Source: JBMOUD01 sp049319665 (GTDB lineage Bacteria > Pseudomonadota > Gammaproteobacteria > Enterobacterales > Enterobacteriaceae). Taken from it: 64,000 bases of DNA. Shown here one piece after another: positions 32,012 through 40,854 of this stretch (position 1 is the first letter of the stretch; the number at the start of each line of letters is the position of its first letter). The notes under the pieces were generated by a model, which had not been told where the DNA came from, ran no database searches, and saw only the letters and a list, made by a program, of their open reading frames with translations. The stretch lies in NCBI RefSeq assembly GCF_049319665.1, contig NZ_JBMOUD010000008.1:172277-236276 (forward strand). The letters run 5' to 3'. Made by a program: the position numbers and the translations under genes.

Positions 32012-33250
32012 ATGTCAGAAAATCTGCAATCGGCTTTTTATGCCATCAATCCCCCTCACGCCCATATTATTCAAGATGATGCAGAGGCGATTACCGTCGC
32101 GCATCGCATCGCCGCGCTATTGCAGGAAGGTGCATCCACGCGAGACAAAACCCGCTCAGTGCCAGCCGACGTGGTTGATGCGTTTTCCAATAGCGGTCTG
32201 TGGGGAATAACCATTCCGAAAACCTGGGGTGGAGCAGATGTTTCCTGGGCCACCTTGGCAGAAGTGATTGCTATCGTGTCTGCGGCTGACCCTTCGCTGG
32301 GGCAAATCCCGCAAAATCATTACTGCCTGCTGGAAGATATTCGCCTGCAAGGAAGCGACGAGCAGAAACGCTTCTTTTTCGATTTAGCGCTGCAAGGCCA
32401 CCGTTTTGCCAACGCACTGTCAGAAACTGGCGGCAAAAATGTGCAGGATGTCAGCACACAGTTGGTCGCACAAACTCTGGCCTCTGGAGAAGCGGGCTAT
32501 CGCATTGATGGACGCAAAGGGTATTGCACCGGCTCGCTTTATTCTCATTGGATTGGCATTTTGGCGCTCGACAGCCAAGGTCGCGCCAATCTGGCATTTG
32601 CACCACGCAATACGCCGGGATTGTTTATCATCGATGACTGGGACTGTCTCGGTCAGCGCACCACCTCCAGCGGTACGGTCATTGCCGATGCGCTACAGGT
32701 TCCGGCGTTTAACGTCTTCCCCACCTATCGCTCATACGAAAGCCCAACGCTGGCTGGTCCCTTTGCTCAGTTAACCACTGCCGCTATCGATGTTGGCATT
32801 GCCCGTGCAGCGCTCAACGATACCATCAGCTTTGTGCAGCAACAGGCGCGCCCGTGGATTGATTCTGGGGTACAAAAAGCCAGCGAAGATCCGCTAACTA
32901 TTCATCAGGTTGGCGTCCTTGATAGCCGCATTAGCGCCGCTGAAGCCCTGTTGGAACGCGCCGGAAAAACGCTAGACCGCTTTAAAAACTCGCCGAATGA
33001 AGATCAGGTTGCTCAGGCCTCGCTGGCCGTGGCTCGTGCCAAGATCTTCACCACTGAAATTGCCATTGAAGCCACTAACCGCCTGTTTGAGTTAGGCGGT
33101 ACCCGTTCGACGCAAAGCCGCCATAATTTCGACCGCCACTGGCGCAACGCCCGCGTTCATACGCTACATGACCCGGTGCGCTGGAAGTATCACCTGCTTG
33201 GCAACTGGCTGTTGAACGGCATCCGCCCCGCTCGCCACGATTGGAACTGA
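32012..33250 (+). CDS. SfnB-family acyl-CoA-dehydrogenase-like flavoenzyme, sulfur acquisition
   Basis: A 412-residue protein with the acyl-CoA dehydrogenase fold, of the SfnB group: FMN-dependent enzymes linked to use of dimethyl sulfone and other organosulfur compounds. Recognisable parts are SGLWGITIPKTWGGADVSW, RFANALSETGGKN, GRKGYCTGSLYSHW, and ALFELGGTRST-type sequence near the C-terminus with HTLHDPVRWK. It is followed at once by a MetNIQ-like transporter, so it may oxidise a compound that the transporter imports. No clear CysB or Cbl site was found. Confidence 0.82.
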   Translation: MSENLQSAFYAINPPHAHIIQDDAEAITVAHRIAALLQEGASTRDKTRSVPADVVDAFSNSGLWGITIPKTWGGADVSWATLAEVIAIVSAADPSLGQIPQNHYCLLEDIRLQGSDEQKRFFFDLALQGHRFANALSETGGKNVQDVSTQLVAQTLASGEAGYRIDGRKGYCTGSLYSHWIGILALDSQGRANLAFAPRNTPGLFIIDDWDCLGQRTTSSGTVIADALQVPAFNVFPTYRSYESPTLAGPFAQLTTAAIDVGIARAALNDTISFVQQQARPWIDSGVQKASEDPLTIHQVGVLDSRISAAEALLERAGKTLDRFKNSPNEDQVAQASLAVARAKIFTTEIAIEATNRLFELGGTRSTQSRHNFDRHWRNARVHTLHDPVRWKYHLLGNWLLNGIRPARHDWN

Positions 33251-33261
33251 CGGAAACCGCC

Positions 33262-33927
33262 ATGCTCGATTTTTTTAATAGCCTCAACTGGGATGACATC
33301 GGCCAAGCCTGTCTCGATACCTTAAGCATGCTCGGCATATCTTTAGGCTTTACCGTGCTGTTCGGGTTGCCGCTGGGCATCGTGTTGTATTTAAGCAGCC
33401 AGTCACGCCTGCTTAATGCGCCGGTGCTCTATCGCCTGCTCTCGCTGTGCGTGAATGTGGTGCGATCGCTGCCGTTTATCATTTTGCTGATTGTTCTCAT
33501 CCCCTTTACCACGCTATTGACCGGGACCGCACTAGGCGTGGTCGGCACCATTCCACCGCTGGTTGTCGGCTGTACGCCGTTCTTCGCCCGGCTGGTGGAA
33601 ACGGCCCTGCGTGAGGTGGATTACGGGCTGGTAGAAGCGGCCGGGTCGATGGGTGGCAATACCCGACAGATTATCTGGCACACCTTATTGCCCGAGTCTC
33701 GCACCGGCCTGATTGCTGCGGTTACCGTCACCGCTATTGTGCTGGTCGATTACACCGCGATGGCAGGCGTTATCGGCGGCGGCGGACTGGGTGATTTAGC
33801 CATTCGCTTTGGCTATCAACGCTTCCAGACCAATGTGATGGTGGTGACGGTGGTGCTGCTTATCGCCTTGGTTCAGGCGCTGCAAATGAGCGGCGATCGT
33901 CTGGTGCGTCACTTTAGTCGCCACTAA
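33262..33927 (+). CDS. methionine-type ABC transporter permease (MetI-like)
   Basis: A 222-residue inner-membrane permease with about five hydrophobic segments and the binding-protein-dependent loop EAAGSMGGNTRQIIWHTLLPES, where it meets the ATPase. I choose ATG 33262; the frame opens at TTG 33241, inside the sfnB-like gene. It lies 11 bases after the upstream stop, so co-transcription is clear. Confidence 0.87.
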   Translation: MLDFFNSLNWDDIGQACLDTLSMLGISLGFTVLFGLPLGIVLYLSSQSRLLNAPVLYRLLSLCVNVVRSLPFIILLIVLIPFTTLLTGTALGVVGTIPPLVVGCTPFFARLVETALREVDYGLVEAAGSMGGNTRQIIWHTLLPESRTGLIAAVTVTAIVLVDYTAMAGVIGGGGLGDLAIRFGYQRFQTNVMVVTVVLLIALVQALQMSGDRLVRHFSRH

Positions 33928-34030
33928 TACGTTAGTTAAAATACGAAATTTAAAATAAACATTTTAAAACAATAAGTTAAACGTAATTCATTCGTTATTA
34001 AACAATAATAAATTACATGGGGTCACTGCA

Positions 34031-34801
34031 ATGAAGAAAATACTTGTCGCACTGCTATCACTGTTTGCCGTATCGGCGATGGCTAATGAGAAATTGGTCG
34101 TCGGCGCAACGCCGGTGCCACACGCCGAGATTTTGGAGTTTGTTAAGCCGATACTGGCCAAAGAAGGCGTGGATTTACAGATTAAAGTCTTTAACGATTT
34201 TATTCAGCCTAACCAACAGCTGGCCGAGAAGCATCTCGACGCCAACTATTATCAGTATCTGCCGTTCCTCGATGAATATAACAAAACCCGTCATACCAAT
34301 CTGGTCCCGGTTGTAGGGGTGCATATCGAGCCGTTCGGTGCTTATTCGGTGAAGTACAAATCGATTAAAGACCTGCCAGACGGTGCTGACGTTGCCATTC
34401 CGAATGACCCGGTCAATACCGGGCGGGCGCTGGTGATGTTAAGTGAAGCAGGGTTAATCACCTTAAAAGATCCTAACAATACTCAAGCTTCCACTCAGGA
34501 TATTGTCGCTAACCCGAAACATCTGCGCATCCGCGAGTTGGAAGGCGCGATGTTAGCGCGAGCGTTGAAACAGGTTGATCTGGCGTTTGTATTTGCTAAC
34601 TACGCGCTGGAAGCGGGCATCGATACCAATAGCGCGCTGTTATCAGAAAAAGGTAAAAGCCTGTATATCGAATATTTGGTCGCCCGACCGGACAATATTC
34701 ATTCCCCAGCGATGCAGAAACTCGCCAAAGCGCTGAATTCGCCAGAAGTGCGTAACTTTATTATTACCCGCTATAAAGGCCAGATCCTGCCTGGGTTCTA
34801 A
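34031..34801 (+). CDS. NlpA/MetQ-family substrate-binding protein, non-lipidated
   Basis: A 256-residue periplasmic binding protein. The signal peptide ends AVSAMA-NEK and has no lipobox cysteine, unlike E. coli MetQ, which is a lipoprotein. The body shows the NlpA pattern: VVGATPVPHAEILE, FNDFIQPNQQLAEKHLDANYYQ, and AIPNDPVNTGRAL. It lies between the permease and the ATPase genes. The ligand may be an organosulfur compound, given the SfnB neighbour, or methionine. Confidence 0.87.
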   Translation: MKKILVALLSLFAVSAMANEKLVVGATPVPHAEILEFVKPILAKEGVDLQIKVFNDFIQPNQQLAEKHLDANYYQYLPFLDEYNKTRHTNLVPVVGVHIEPFGAYSVKYKSIKDLPDGADVAIPNDPVNTGRALVMLSEAGLITLKDPNNTQASTQDIVANPKHLRIRELEGAMLARALKQVDLAFVFANYALEAGIDTNSALLSEKGKSLYIEYLVARPDNIHSPAMQKLAKALNSPEVRNFIITRYKGQILPGF

Positions 34802-34858
34802 TCGTTATCTTTCACACCAACGGTGTCTGGATTGTGGTTTTTGCTGGAGTAACACGCT

Positions 34859-35887
34859 TTGACTAACAGGGTTCACAACACGGATTCACCTGCCGTTCAT
34901 ATTCGGCTGGAGAATATTAATAAGTATTATCCCAACGGGGTTCATGCCCTGCATAACATCAGCCTGGATATTCGCCGGGGGGAAATATTTGGCATCATTG
35001 GCCGTAGCGGTGCCGGTAAGTCAACGCTGCTACGTATGCTAAACCGACTAGAAGACCCCGGTGATGGCAGTATCATTATTGACGAGGAGAACATCGGTGA
35101 GTTCTCCTCGCCTCAGCTACTTAGCCTGCGCCGACGGGTGGCGATGATTTTTCAGCATTTCAATTTAATGGCCACTAAAACGGTGGCGGAAAACATCGAG
35201 TTACCGCTGCGCATGGCGGCGGTTGCCCGGGCAGAACGCAAGCAGCGAGTGCAGGATATGCTGCGTCTGGTCGGACTGGAAAGCCACCAGCACAGTTGGC
35301 CTGCACAGCTTTCTGGCGGGCAAAAACAGCGGGTGGGGATTGCCCGTGCGTTGGTGTTGCAGCCAGAAATTTTGCTCTGTGACGAGGCCACTTCTGCCCT
35401 TGATCCCGAAAATACCCAAACCATTTTGGCGCTGCTGCGCGATATCAATCAGCGGCTGGGATTAACCATTGTGTTAATCACTCACGAGATGGATGTGATC
35501 CGCACTCTGTGTGACCGTGTGGCCGTGCTCGAACAAGGCCGACTGATTGAGCAAGGCGAAGTATGGCGAGTCTTTGGCGCGCCTGAGCACGAGGTCACGC
35601 ACAAGTTGTTGGGGACCATGCATTACAGTCGTTTTGATAACCAGAGCGACGCCTCAACCAACCAACAACTGCTGACACTGCATTACACCGGCGTCAGCGG
35701 GCAAGAACCGAGCCTTGCCACCATCGCCGCCACCTTGGGCGAAAATGCGCACCTGTTATATAGCAACTGCGAACAGATCCAAGGCCGGGTTATCGGCCAA
35801 TTGCAGGTGCGTGTTGACACAACCTCTGTCGATGCCATATTGGCACAAAGCGGTCGCATTGCCGACCGGATTGAAGTGGTGTCGTAG
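34859..35887 (+). CDS. methionine-type ABC transporter ATPase (MetN-like)
   Basis: A 342-residue ATPase with Walker A GRSGAGKST, signature LSGGQKQRVGIARAL and Walker B ILLCDEATSALD. A C-terminal ~80-residue region after KLLGTMHYSRF corresponds to the NIL regulatory domain of MetN, which senses methionine. The start is TTG 34859, with GGAG nine bases before it, and no better ATG exists before the domain. It completes an sfnB-permease-binding protein-ATPase operon. Confidence 0.87.
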   Translation: MTNRVHNTDSPAVHIRLENINKYYPNGVHALHNISLDIRRGEIFGIIGRSGAGKSTLLRMLNRLEDPGDGSIIIDEENIGEFSSPQLLSLRRRVAMIFQHFNLMATKTVAENIELPLRMAAVARAERKQRVQDMLRLVGLESHQHSWPAQLSGGQKQRVGIARALVLQPEILLCDEATSALDPENTQTILALLRDINQRLGLTIVLITHEMDVIRTLCDRVAVLEQGRLIEQGEVWRVFGAPEHEVTHKLLGTMHYSRFDNQSDASTNQQLLTLHYTGVSGQEPSLATIAATLGENAHLLYSNCEQIQGRVIGQLQVRVDTTSVDAILAQSGRIADRIEVVS

Positions 35888-35908
35888 CCCACATCCATGC
35901 GTTTAATG

Positions 35909-35939
35909 ACCCGCTTATTAGCTCATTCTATAAGCGGGT
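35909..35939. terminator. bidirectional terminator
   Basis: ACCCGCTTAT (35909-35918) and ATAAGCGGGT (35930-35939) form a perfect 10-bp stem between two convergent genes. The right arm runs into the last codon region of the MFS gene. Confidence 0.75.
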
Positions 35940-37177
35940 TATTGCGCAATTTGAAAATTAGCCCGGACAACCATTAGCGCTAACGCAAGGCATATCACCG
36001 CACTGCAACCAAACAATAGGTTAACCGCAAGCAGCAGGCTGGCATGGTCAATCACCACGCCGAGTAAAACAGGCACCCAATTAGACACATAAGCAATGAC
36101 ATAAAATAGAGACAACAAGCGCGCATGGCTGGCGTTAGGCGAAATCATATTCACCAAGGTTGCGCTCCCCACAAAGATTGCGCCATACGCGTAGCCGCCA
36201 ATAATCATGCCGATACAGGCCAGTATCACAGAATGCCACTCAACCGATGCTGCAAATAACATGAGTGAGCAGACTTGTGCGAAACATCCAGACATCAAAG
36301 CCTGCCGCGCATTCACCTTGCGACTTAAAATCTGGCTAATGCCCGCAATAATCAGATAAACCGCGATCACATAGCCATAAACACCGCGACTATGAACGCC
36401 TAATAATGACTCTGAAACGCTGGGCCCCACGGCAAGAATACTGGAAGCAATAGCCCAACACATAAACAAAGCCATAGCGCATAAGAAGAAGTTTTTACCT
36501 GTCGCCTGAAGCCCGGCCAGTAAACTGCTATTAGCCGGCTTAAGGCCATCCTCTGTTTGCTCACGCGGGTTAGCAATGGCGGCTCTCGGCCAGGTAAAGA
36601 TTATCCCCAACGCGGCAATCAACGACATCGCCATAATGAACATGAAGGCTAATGACGTAGTATGGAATCCAGTTTGCAGAGCAATGCCGCTGAAAATGGG
36701 CCCCAATGCTAACCCAAAGGTAAAGGACAAGGTGGCAATCAAGGCTGCCGCTTTGCCATTATCCCTTGGACCAAAACGTAGTAAGGCGATATTTGCGGCT
36801 CCGGTCAGCGCGCCGGTGCCAATGCCAGCAAGTAAGCGGGCGAGAAAGAGCCATTGAAAGGAATCAGCGATGGCAAATAATAGTGCTCCGCAAAATACCA
36901 TGAATAGCGCAGGTAAAATCATGCTGCGCAGATCCCGGACTTTACCGGCCATATTACCTACGCCAAATAGTGAGATAAGAACCCCAGCCGCATAGGCCCC
37001 ATAAATAATGGTCAGACTAACCGCCGTCAGCCCCAACTGATGTTGATACAACGGGTAAAGCGGCGTTGGGGCGCTGCTATTTAGCAACGCGGCCATTAAA
37101 GCCAAAGCCAGAAAGAGTAAAATTGAAAAATGCGCCGTGTGCGCCCGAATACTCTTCTTAGTAACGCTATCAGGCAT
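35939..37177 (-). CDS. MFS transporter
   Basis: A 12-helix major-facilitator protein of 412 residues. Motifs are AGGTGAL-type glycine-rich segments (LLAGIGTGALTGAANIALL) and a hydrophilic central loop (ANPREQTEDGLKPANSS). The start ATG 37177 (MPDSVTKKS) has GGTGGAG seven bases upstream; the frame is open to 37213. It diverges from a LysR gene. The substrate is unknown; the pairing suggests an inducible efflux system. Confidence 0.83.
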   Translation of the reverse strand: MPDSVTKKSIRAHTAHFSILLFLALALMAALLNSSAPTPLYPLYQHQLGLTAVSLTIIYGAYAAGVLISLFGVGNMAGKVRDLRSMILPALFMVFCGALLFAIADSFQWLFLARLLAGIGTGALTGAANIALLRFGPRDNGKAAALIATLSFTFGLALGPIFSGIALQTGFHTTSLAFMFIMAMSLIAALGIIFTWPRAAIANPREQTEDGLKPANSSLLAGLQATGKNFFLCAMALFMCWAIASSILAVGPSVSESLLGVHSRGVYGYVIAVYLIIAGISQILSRKVNARQALMSGCFAQVCSLMLFAASVEWHSVILACIGMIIGGYAYGAIFVGSATLVNMISPNASHARLLSLFYVIAYVSNWVPVLLGVVIDHASLLLAVNLLFGCSAVICLALALMVVRANFQIAQ

Positions 37178-37347
37178 TTTTATCTCCACCATGCTTGGCT
37201 TGTCTCTCAGCAATTTTAATTAAAAACATCACTCTGATAGGTAATAAATCATTATAACCATCTGTATCACGGTGATTTTCAAATCCAACATAGGGCGTAT
37301 GTAACCACAAAACATCATCACGCATAAGGCGCATTATCGCTGTACGA

Positions 37348-37365
37348 TGATGCATTTTTGCATCA
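37348..37365. promoter_or_regulatory. candidate LysR-type operator
   Basis: TGATGCA (37348-37354) and TGCATCA (37359-37365) form a perfect dyad around TTTT, in the 297-bp gap between the divergent MFS and LysR genes. The T-N11-A type spacing and position fit a LysR-family binding site. Confidence 0.45.
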
Positions 37366-37474
37366 CGTTAGTCTTTTACATGCAGGCAGAAAGACCTCTA
37401 TGATGAAGCCAAGACTTTACTCTCAACACCTGCAATACCGCCCAGAATAAATCCTCGCAAAAGGAACCTAGAAC

Positions 37475-38350
37475 ATGAATTGGGATGACGCCCGCTTTTT
37501 TCTTGCCTTAGCGCGATGTGGAACTTTACGCAAAGCAGCGAGCCAGTTACTGGTTGATCAGGCTACGGTTGGCAGACGCATTACTGCGCTAGAAGAAGCG
37601 TTGGGATCGAAACTTTTTATTCGCACACCGAAGCGTTTTTCCCTCAGTTCATTAGGCGAGGCGTTATTACCTGAGGTGATAACGATGGAAAACGCGATGC
37701 AGTCCGTCCGTCGTAAGGCCTCTAATGGTGACGACAGTATGAGCGGTCATGTCAGTATTGCGACCACTGATAGCATGGCCGAGTTTTTTGTTATTCCGGC
37801 ATTGAAAAAGCTGCGGGTACAATATCCTGACATCAACGTGACGCTATTAACCTCGATTAATATCTCTGATATTTCGTACCGTAGCGCTGACATCGCTATT
37901 CGTGGGGCCAGACCAGAAGAAGAAACGCTGATTATTAAGCGCTTAGCGACCATCGAAATGGGGCTATACGCCACAGAGGAATACATTCACAAGAAAGGGC
38001 TTCCGGTTAAAGGCACTCAGTTACAGGGGCATGATTTACTGATGCATCCAAAAGAGCTAGTGCCAAGGCATTGGGACAATTTCTGTGGCGAACACCTGAC
38101 TCACCCAAATGTCGTTTTGCAATCCAACTCGCAAATGCTGTTACGCAGCGCAGCCTGCCAAAGCCTCGGTATTGGCCTGCTCTCTTCTTTTATTGCCGAT
38201 AAAGACCCCAAACTGGTGCGCATCTTCCCTGAAAATCGAGACTGGGTCGATATCTGGCTGGTATTACATCCAGACCTACAGCGTTCAGCTAAAGTTCGGG
38301 CGGTGATAACAGCGCTAGAATATGAATTCTCAAATAACTCACCAATATGA
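37475..38350 (+). CDS. LysR-family transcriptional regulator
   Basis: A 291-residue LysR protein. The N-terminal helix-turn-helix is at about 3-60 (FLALARCGTLRKAASQLLVDQATVGRRI), followed by the effector domain with VSIATTDSMAEFFVIPAL. It is divergent from the MFS transporter gene, its probable target. Confidence 0.87.
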   Translation: MNWDDARFFLALARCGTLRKAASQLLVDQATVGRRITALEEALGSKLFIRTPKRFSLSSLGEALLPEVITMENAMQSVRRKASNGDDSMSGHVSIATTDSMAEFFVIPALKKLRVQYPDINVTLLTSINISDISYRSADIAIRGARPEEETLIIKRLATIEMGLYATEEYIHKKGLPVKGTQLQGHDLLMHPKELVPRHWDNFCGEHLTHPNVVLQSNSQMLLRSAACQSLGIGLLSSFIADKDPKLVRIFPENRDWVDIWLVLHPDLQRSAKVRAVITALEYEFSNNSPI

Positions 38351-38490
38351 TGCATCTGGTAAATCAGATTTCTGTTCTGCTATCCCCACGTTAACGCTGT
38401 GTAATTTATTCGTAATGGCTGATTTTCGATGGAGATTTTCATCGCGCCCGAGGTCTACGATATAGCTGTTTGCCAACGTGGGATAACGCA

Positions 38491-38772
38491 ATGAAAGGTA
38501 AAATCACTCAGACGTATGAAAAAGAACATGTCATTGTTTATATGGCAAAATTATCAAAAAACAAACCGTCACTAGACGATTTTGAAGGCGATATTTATAC
38601 GGTGTTTCAGGTCAGAAAAAGCATCCCTTTTTTTGTCGACGATATCATCGAAAAAGCCAACAACACTTGGTACATGATTTCCTGTTTCCGAATTCCTATT
38701 GATGTAGATTTAGTGTTTCAAAATAGAGTGTCTGCACAGATTGAATACAATCAAAAAATACAAAAAAATTAA
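38491..38772 (+). CDS. hypothetical protein
   Basis: A 93-residue protein starting MKGKITQTYEKEH, with an alternating charged and hydrophobic composition and no signal peptide or membrane segment. The ribosome-binding site is weak (GGGATAA). I do not recognise a family. A hairpin with GCAGGTT (38783-38789) and AACCTGC (38824-38830) follows it. Confidence 0.5.
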   Translation: MKGKITQTYEKEHVIVYMAKLSKNKPSLDDFEGDIYTVFQVRKSIPFFVDDIIEKANNTWYMISCFRIPIDVDLVFQNRVSAQIEYNQKIQKN

Positions 38773-38782
38773 AAAACATTCC

Positions 38783-38830
38783 GCAGGTTAAAGGCAAAAC
38801 CGCCTTAAATCAGCGATTCAGGCAACCTGC
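38783..38830 (+). terminator. possible terminator hairpin
   Basis: The outer arms GCAGGTT/AACCTGC enclose an inner hairpin AAGGC-AAAACC-GCCTT (38791-38806). It lies just after the hypothetical gene. There is no T run, so this is only a candidate. Confidence 0.35.
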
Positions 38831-38987
38831 CACCAGGAGACCATCTTTTACTTTTAGTTCCCTTCCCCCCTCGCTTCTTCTTGGACAAAAAAAGACAACA
38901 AAAACGTTATAATTTGCTGTCTTTTTCCGTGCCATACTGATTAAGGCAATCGACCTACAGCTGTTTATTCAACGCGGAGCAAGCACG

Positions 38988-39632
38988 ATGTTAAAAGTAT
39001 GGGGAAGAAAAACGTCATCGAACGTACAAGCTGTGATGTGGTGCATCGGTGAGTTAAATCTTGAGTACCAACGGTTTGATATTGGCGGTAAATATGGCGG
39101 TAATGATACCCCCGAATTTCTGTCGATGAATCCTAACGGCACAGTGCCGGTTCTAAAAGATGATGAACAAGCGCCGTTATGGGAATCCGCTGCAATTCTG
39201 CGTTATCTGGCCTCCGCTTATGCCAGTGCCCCTTTCTGGCCGCAAAACCCTGCAACACGCGCCCCCGTTGATATGTGGGCTGAATGGTCCAAACTAAATT
39301 TTGCACAAAATTTTGGCGTACCGCTTTTCTGGCGTGTCGTGCGCACGGCACCAAGTCAACGTGACCCTAAAGCCATCGCCGATGCCATCCAAAAACTCAT
39401 CCCTATTTTAAAAATTGCTGAATACCAATTCAGTCGCCACGAGTATCTGGCTGGAGAGCACTTCTCGCTGGCTGATATCCAGTTTGGTCATATTTTATAT
39501 CGCTATTTTACGATGGAAATCGAACGTCCAGACTTACCAAGACTCGCCGCTTATTACCAACGCCTAACCCAACGTCCAGCCTATCAAGAACATGTGATGG
39601 TCTCTTACGACGACTTACGCGTTCTAGATTAA
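38988..39632 (+). CDS. glutathione S-transferase family protein
   Basis: A 214-residue GST. The N-terminal thioredoxin-like domain has GRKTSSNVQAVMWCIGELNLEYQ, NPNGTVPVLKDD (the cis-Pro loop) and WESAAILRYLA (glutathione-binding E-S). The C-terminal helical domain includes LAGEHFSLADIQFGHILYRYF. Ser or Asn in TSSN is the likely catalytic contact. Cytoplasmic; the substrate is unknown. Confidence 0.88.
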   Translation: MLKVWGRKTSSNVQAVMWCIGELNLEYQRFDIGGKYGGNDTPEFLSMNPNGTVPVLKDDEQAPLWESAAILRYLASAYASAPFWPQNPATRAPVDMWAEWSKLNFAQNFGVPLFWRVVRTAPSQRDPKAIADAIQKLIPILKIAEYQFSRHEYLAGEHFSLADIQFGHILYRYFTMEIERPDLPRLAAYYQRLTQRPAYQEHVMVSYDDLRVLD

Positions 39633-39657
39633 ACAGCACATCAGCTGTTTGACGCCA

Positions 39658-39707
39658 TTGCACCAAAGGCGGTCGCCATAGCGACTGCCTGCACATTTTA
39701 GGTGCAA
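39658..39707. other. nested hairpin between the GST and binding-protein genes
   Basis: TTGCACC (39658-39664) and GGTGCAA (39701-39707) enclose an inner stem GGCGGTCGC/GCGACTGCC (one mismatch) with a CATA loop. There is no T run after it. It may be an mRNA 3'-end or 5'-leader structure. Confidence 0.5.
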
Positions 39708-39888
39708 TACGATATCTCCACGCTCGCTTATCACCGATAATTTCCTTATTAGCTATTGCCGCTCTCTCATCCCACCTCAATAGATTTTATAGGCCGAGGG
39801 TTGGTATGCGTCTTGCTTAATCAGCCTGCCGCAGGCACCAATGTCGTCAGCTCGACCTGACGATATCGCGTTATTTTGAGGAAATATA

Positions 39889-40668
39889 ATGAAGAAATTT
39901 GCTCTGTACAGCTTATTCGCGATGGCCTCTTTTAGCTCTTTGGCACATGCCGAATCCGTTTTGAGCTTTGGTGTGGACCCCACTTTCCCACCTTTTGAAT
40001 CTAAGACTGCAAACGGCAACTTAGTCGGTTTTGATATCGATTTAGGTAATGCCATCTGCCAACACCTGAAAATGAAATGTGTCTGGGTGGAAACCGCCTA
40101 CGACAGCATCATCCCTGCGTTGGATGCCAAAAAATTTGATGCCGTGCTATCAGCCATGTCAATCAACGAGAAGCGCAAAGCGCAGGTTGATTTCTCCGAT
40201 ATGCTCTACAACACGCCGAGTGTCCTGGTTGCGAAAAAAGGCAGCAATCTGCAACCCACCGTTGACTCGCTCAAAGGCAAAACCATTGGCGTGGCGCAAG
40301 GCACGACGCAAGAAGCCTATGCCAAAGGCGAATGGCAGGGCAAAGGCGTCGACGTGGTTTCCTATCAGAACCAAGACTTTGTGAACCAAGATTTAATTTC
40401 TGGTCGCGTTGATGCCACGCTGACTGATTCTGCGACTGCCACCGCCGGTTTCCTCAATACGCCACAGGGCAAAGATTTCGCCTTTAGCGGCAAACCGTTA
40501 ACTGACACTCACTATTTAGGTGAAGGGGCCGCCATCGCTTTGCGTAAAGGCGATGCTGACCGCGTGAAGATGATCAATAGCGCGTTAGCGCAGATGCATA
40601 AAGATGGCACTTATCAGATGCTCGAGAAAAAATACTTCACTTTCGACGTCTATAATAAAAAACCTTAA
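39889..40668 (+). CDS. periplasmic amino-acid-binding protein (ArtI/HisJ-like, family 3)
   Basis: A 259-residue solute-binding protein with a signal peptide (MKKFALYSLFAMASFSSLAHA). The family-3 pattern is clear: FGVDPTFPPFESK, NLVGFDIDLGNAI, YDSIIPALDAKKFDAVLSAMSI, KTIGVAQGTTQEAY. The best fit is arginine/lysine-type ligands. No permease or ATPase genes adjoin it, so it must work with a transporter encoded elsewhere. An AGGAAATATA site precedes the ATG. Confidence 0.87.
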   Translation: MKKFALYSLFAMASFSSLAHAESVLSFGVDPTFPPFESKTANGNLVGFDIDLGNAICQHLKMKCVWVETAYDSIIPALDAKKFDAVLSAMSINEKRKAQVDFSDMLYNTPSVLVAKKGSNLQPTVDSLKGKTIGVAQGTTQEAYAKGEWQGKGVDVVSYQNQDFVNQDLISGRVDATLTDSATATAGFLNTPQGKDFAFSGKPLTDTHYLGEGAAIALRKGDADRVKMINSALAQMHKDGTYQMLEKKYFTFDVYNKKP

Positions 40669-40675
40669 TTATTAT

Positions 40676-40709
40676 CGACTAAGCGCCTATCGCTATAGGC
40701 GCTTAGTCG
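40676..40709 (+). terminator. strong terminator of the binding-protein gene
   Basis: CGACTAAGCGCCTAT (40676-40690) and ATAGGCGCTTAGTCG (40695-40709) are perfect 15-base complements around CGCT. It starts 7 bases after the stop codon. The T run lies on the left (minus-strand) side only, but the stem stability makes an end-of-transcript role likely. Confidence 0.75.
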
Positions 40710-40854
40710 GTACCCCAAATAATTGGCAGGGAGGCATGCGGACGCATTCCGATGTTCTTACATCGCTAAGTGATTCGGGTTGGTCAGCATGACCATCAGA
40801 TGTATGACGCCAAATATGGAGGGGATATGACCTTCATTCCTCAAGGAGTTTAAG

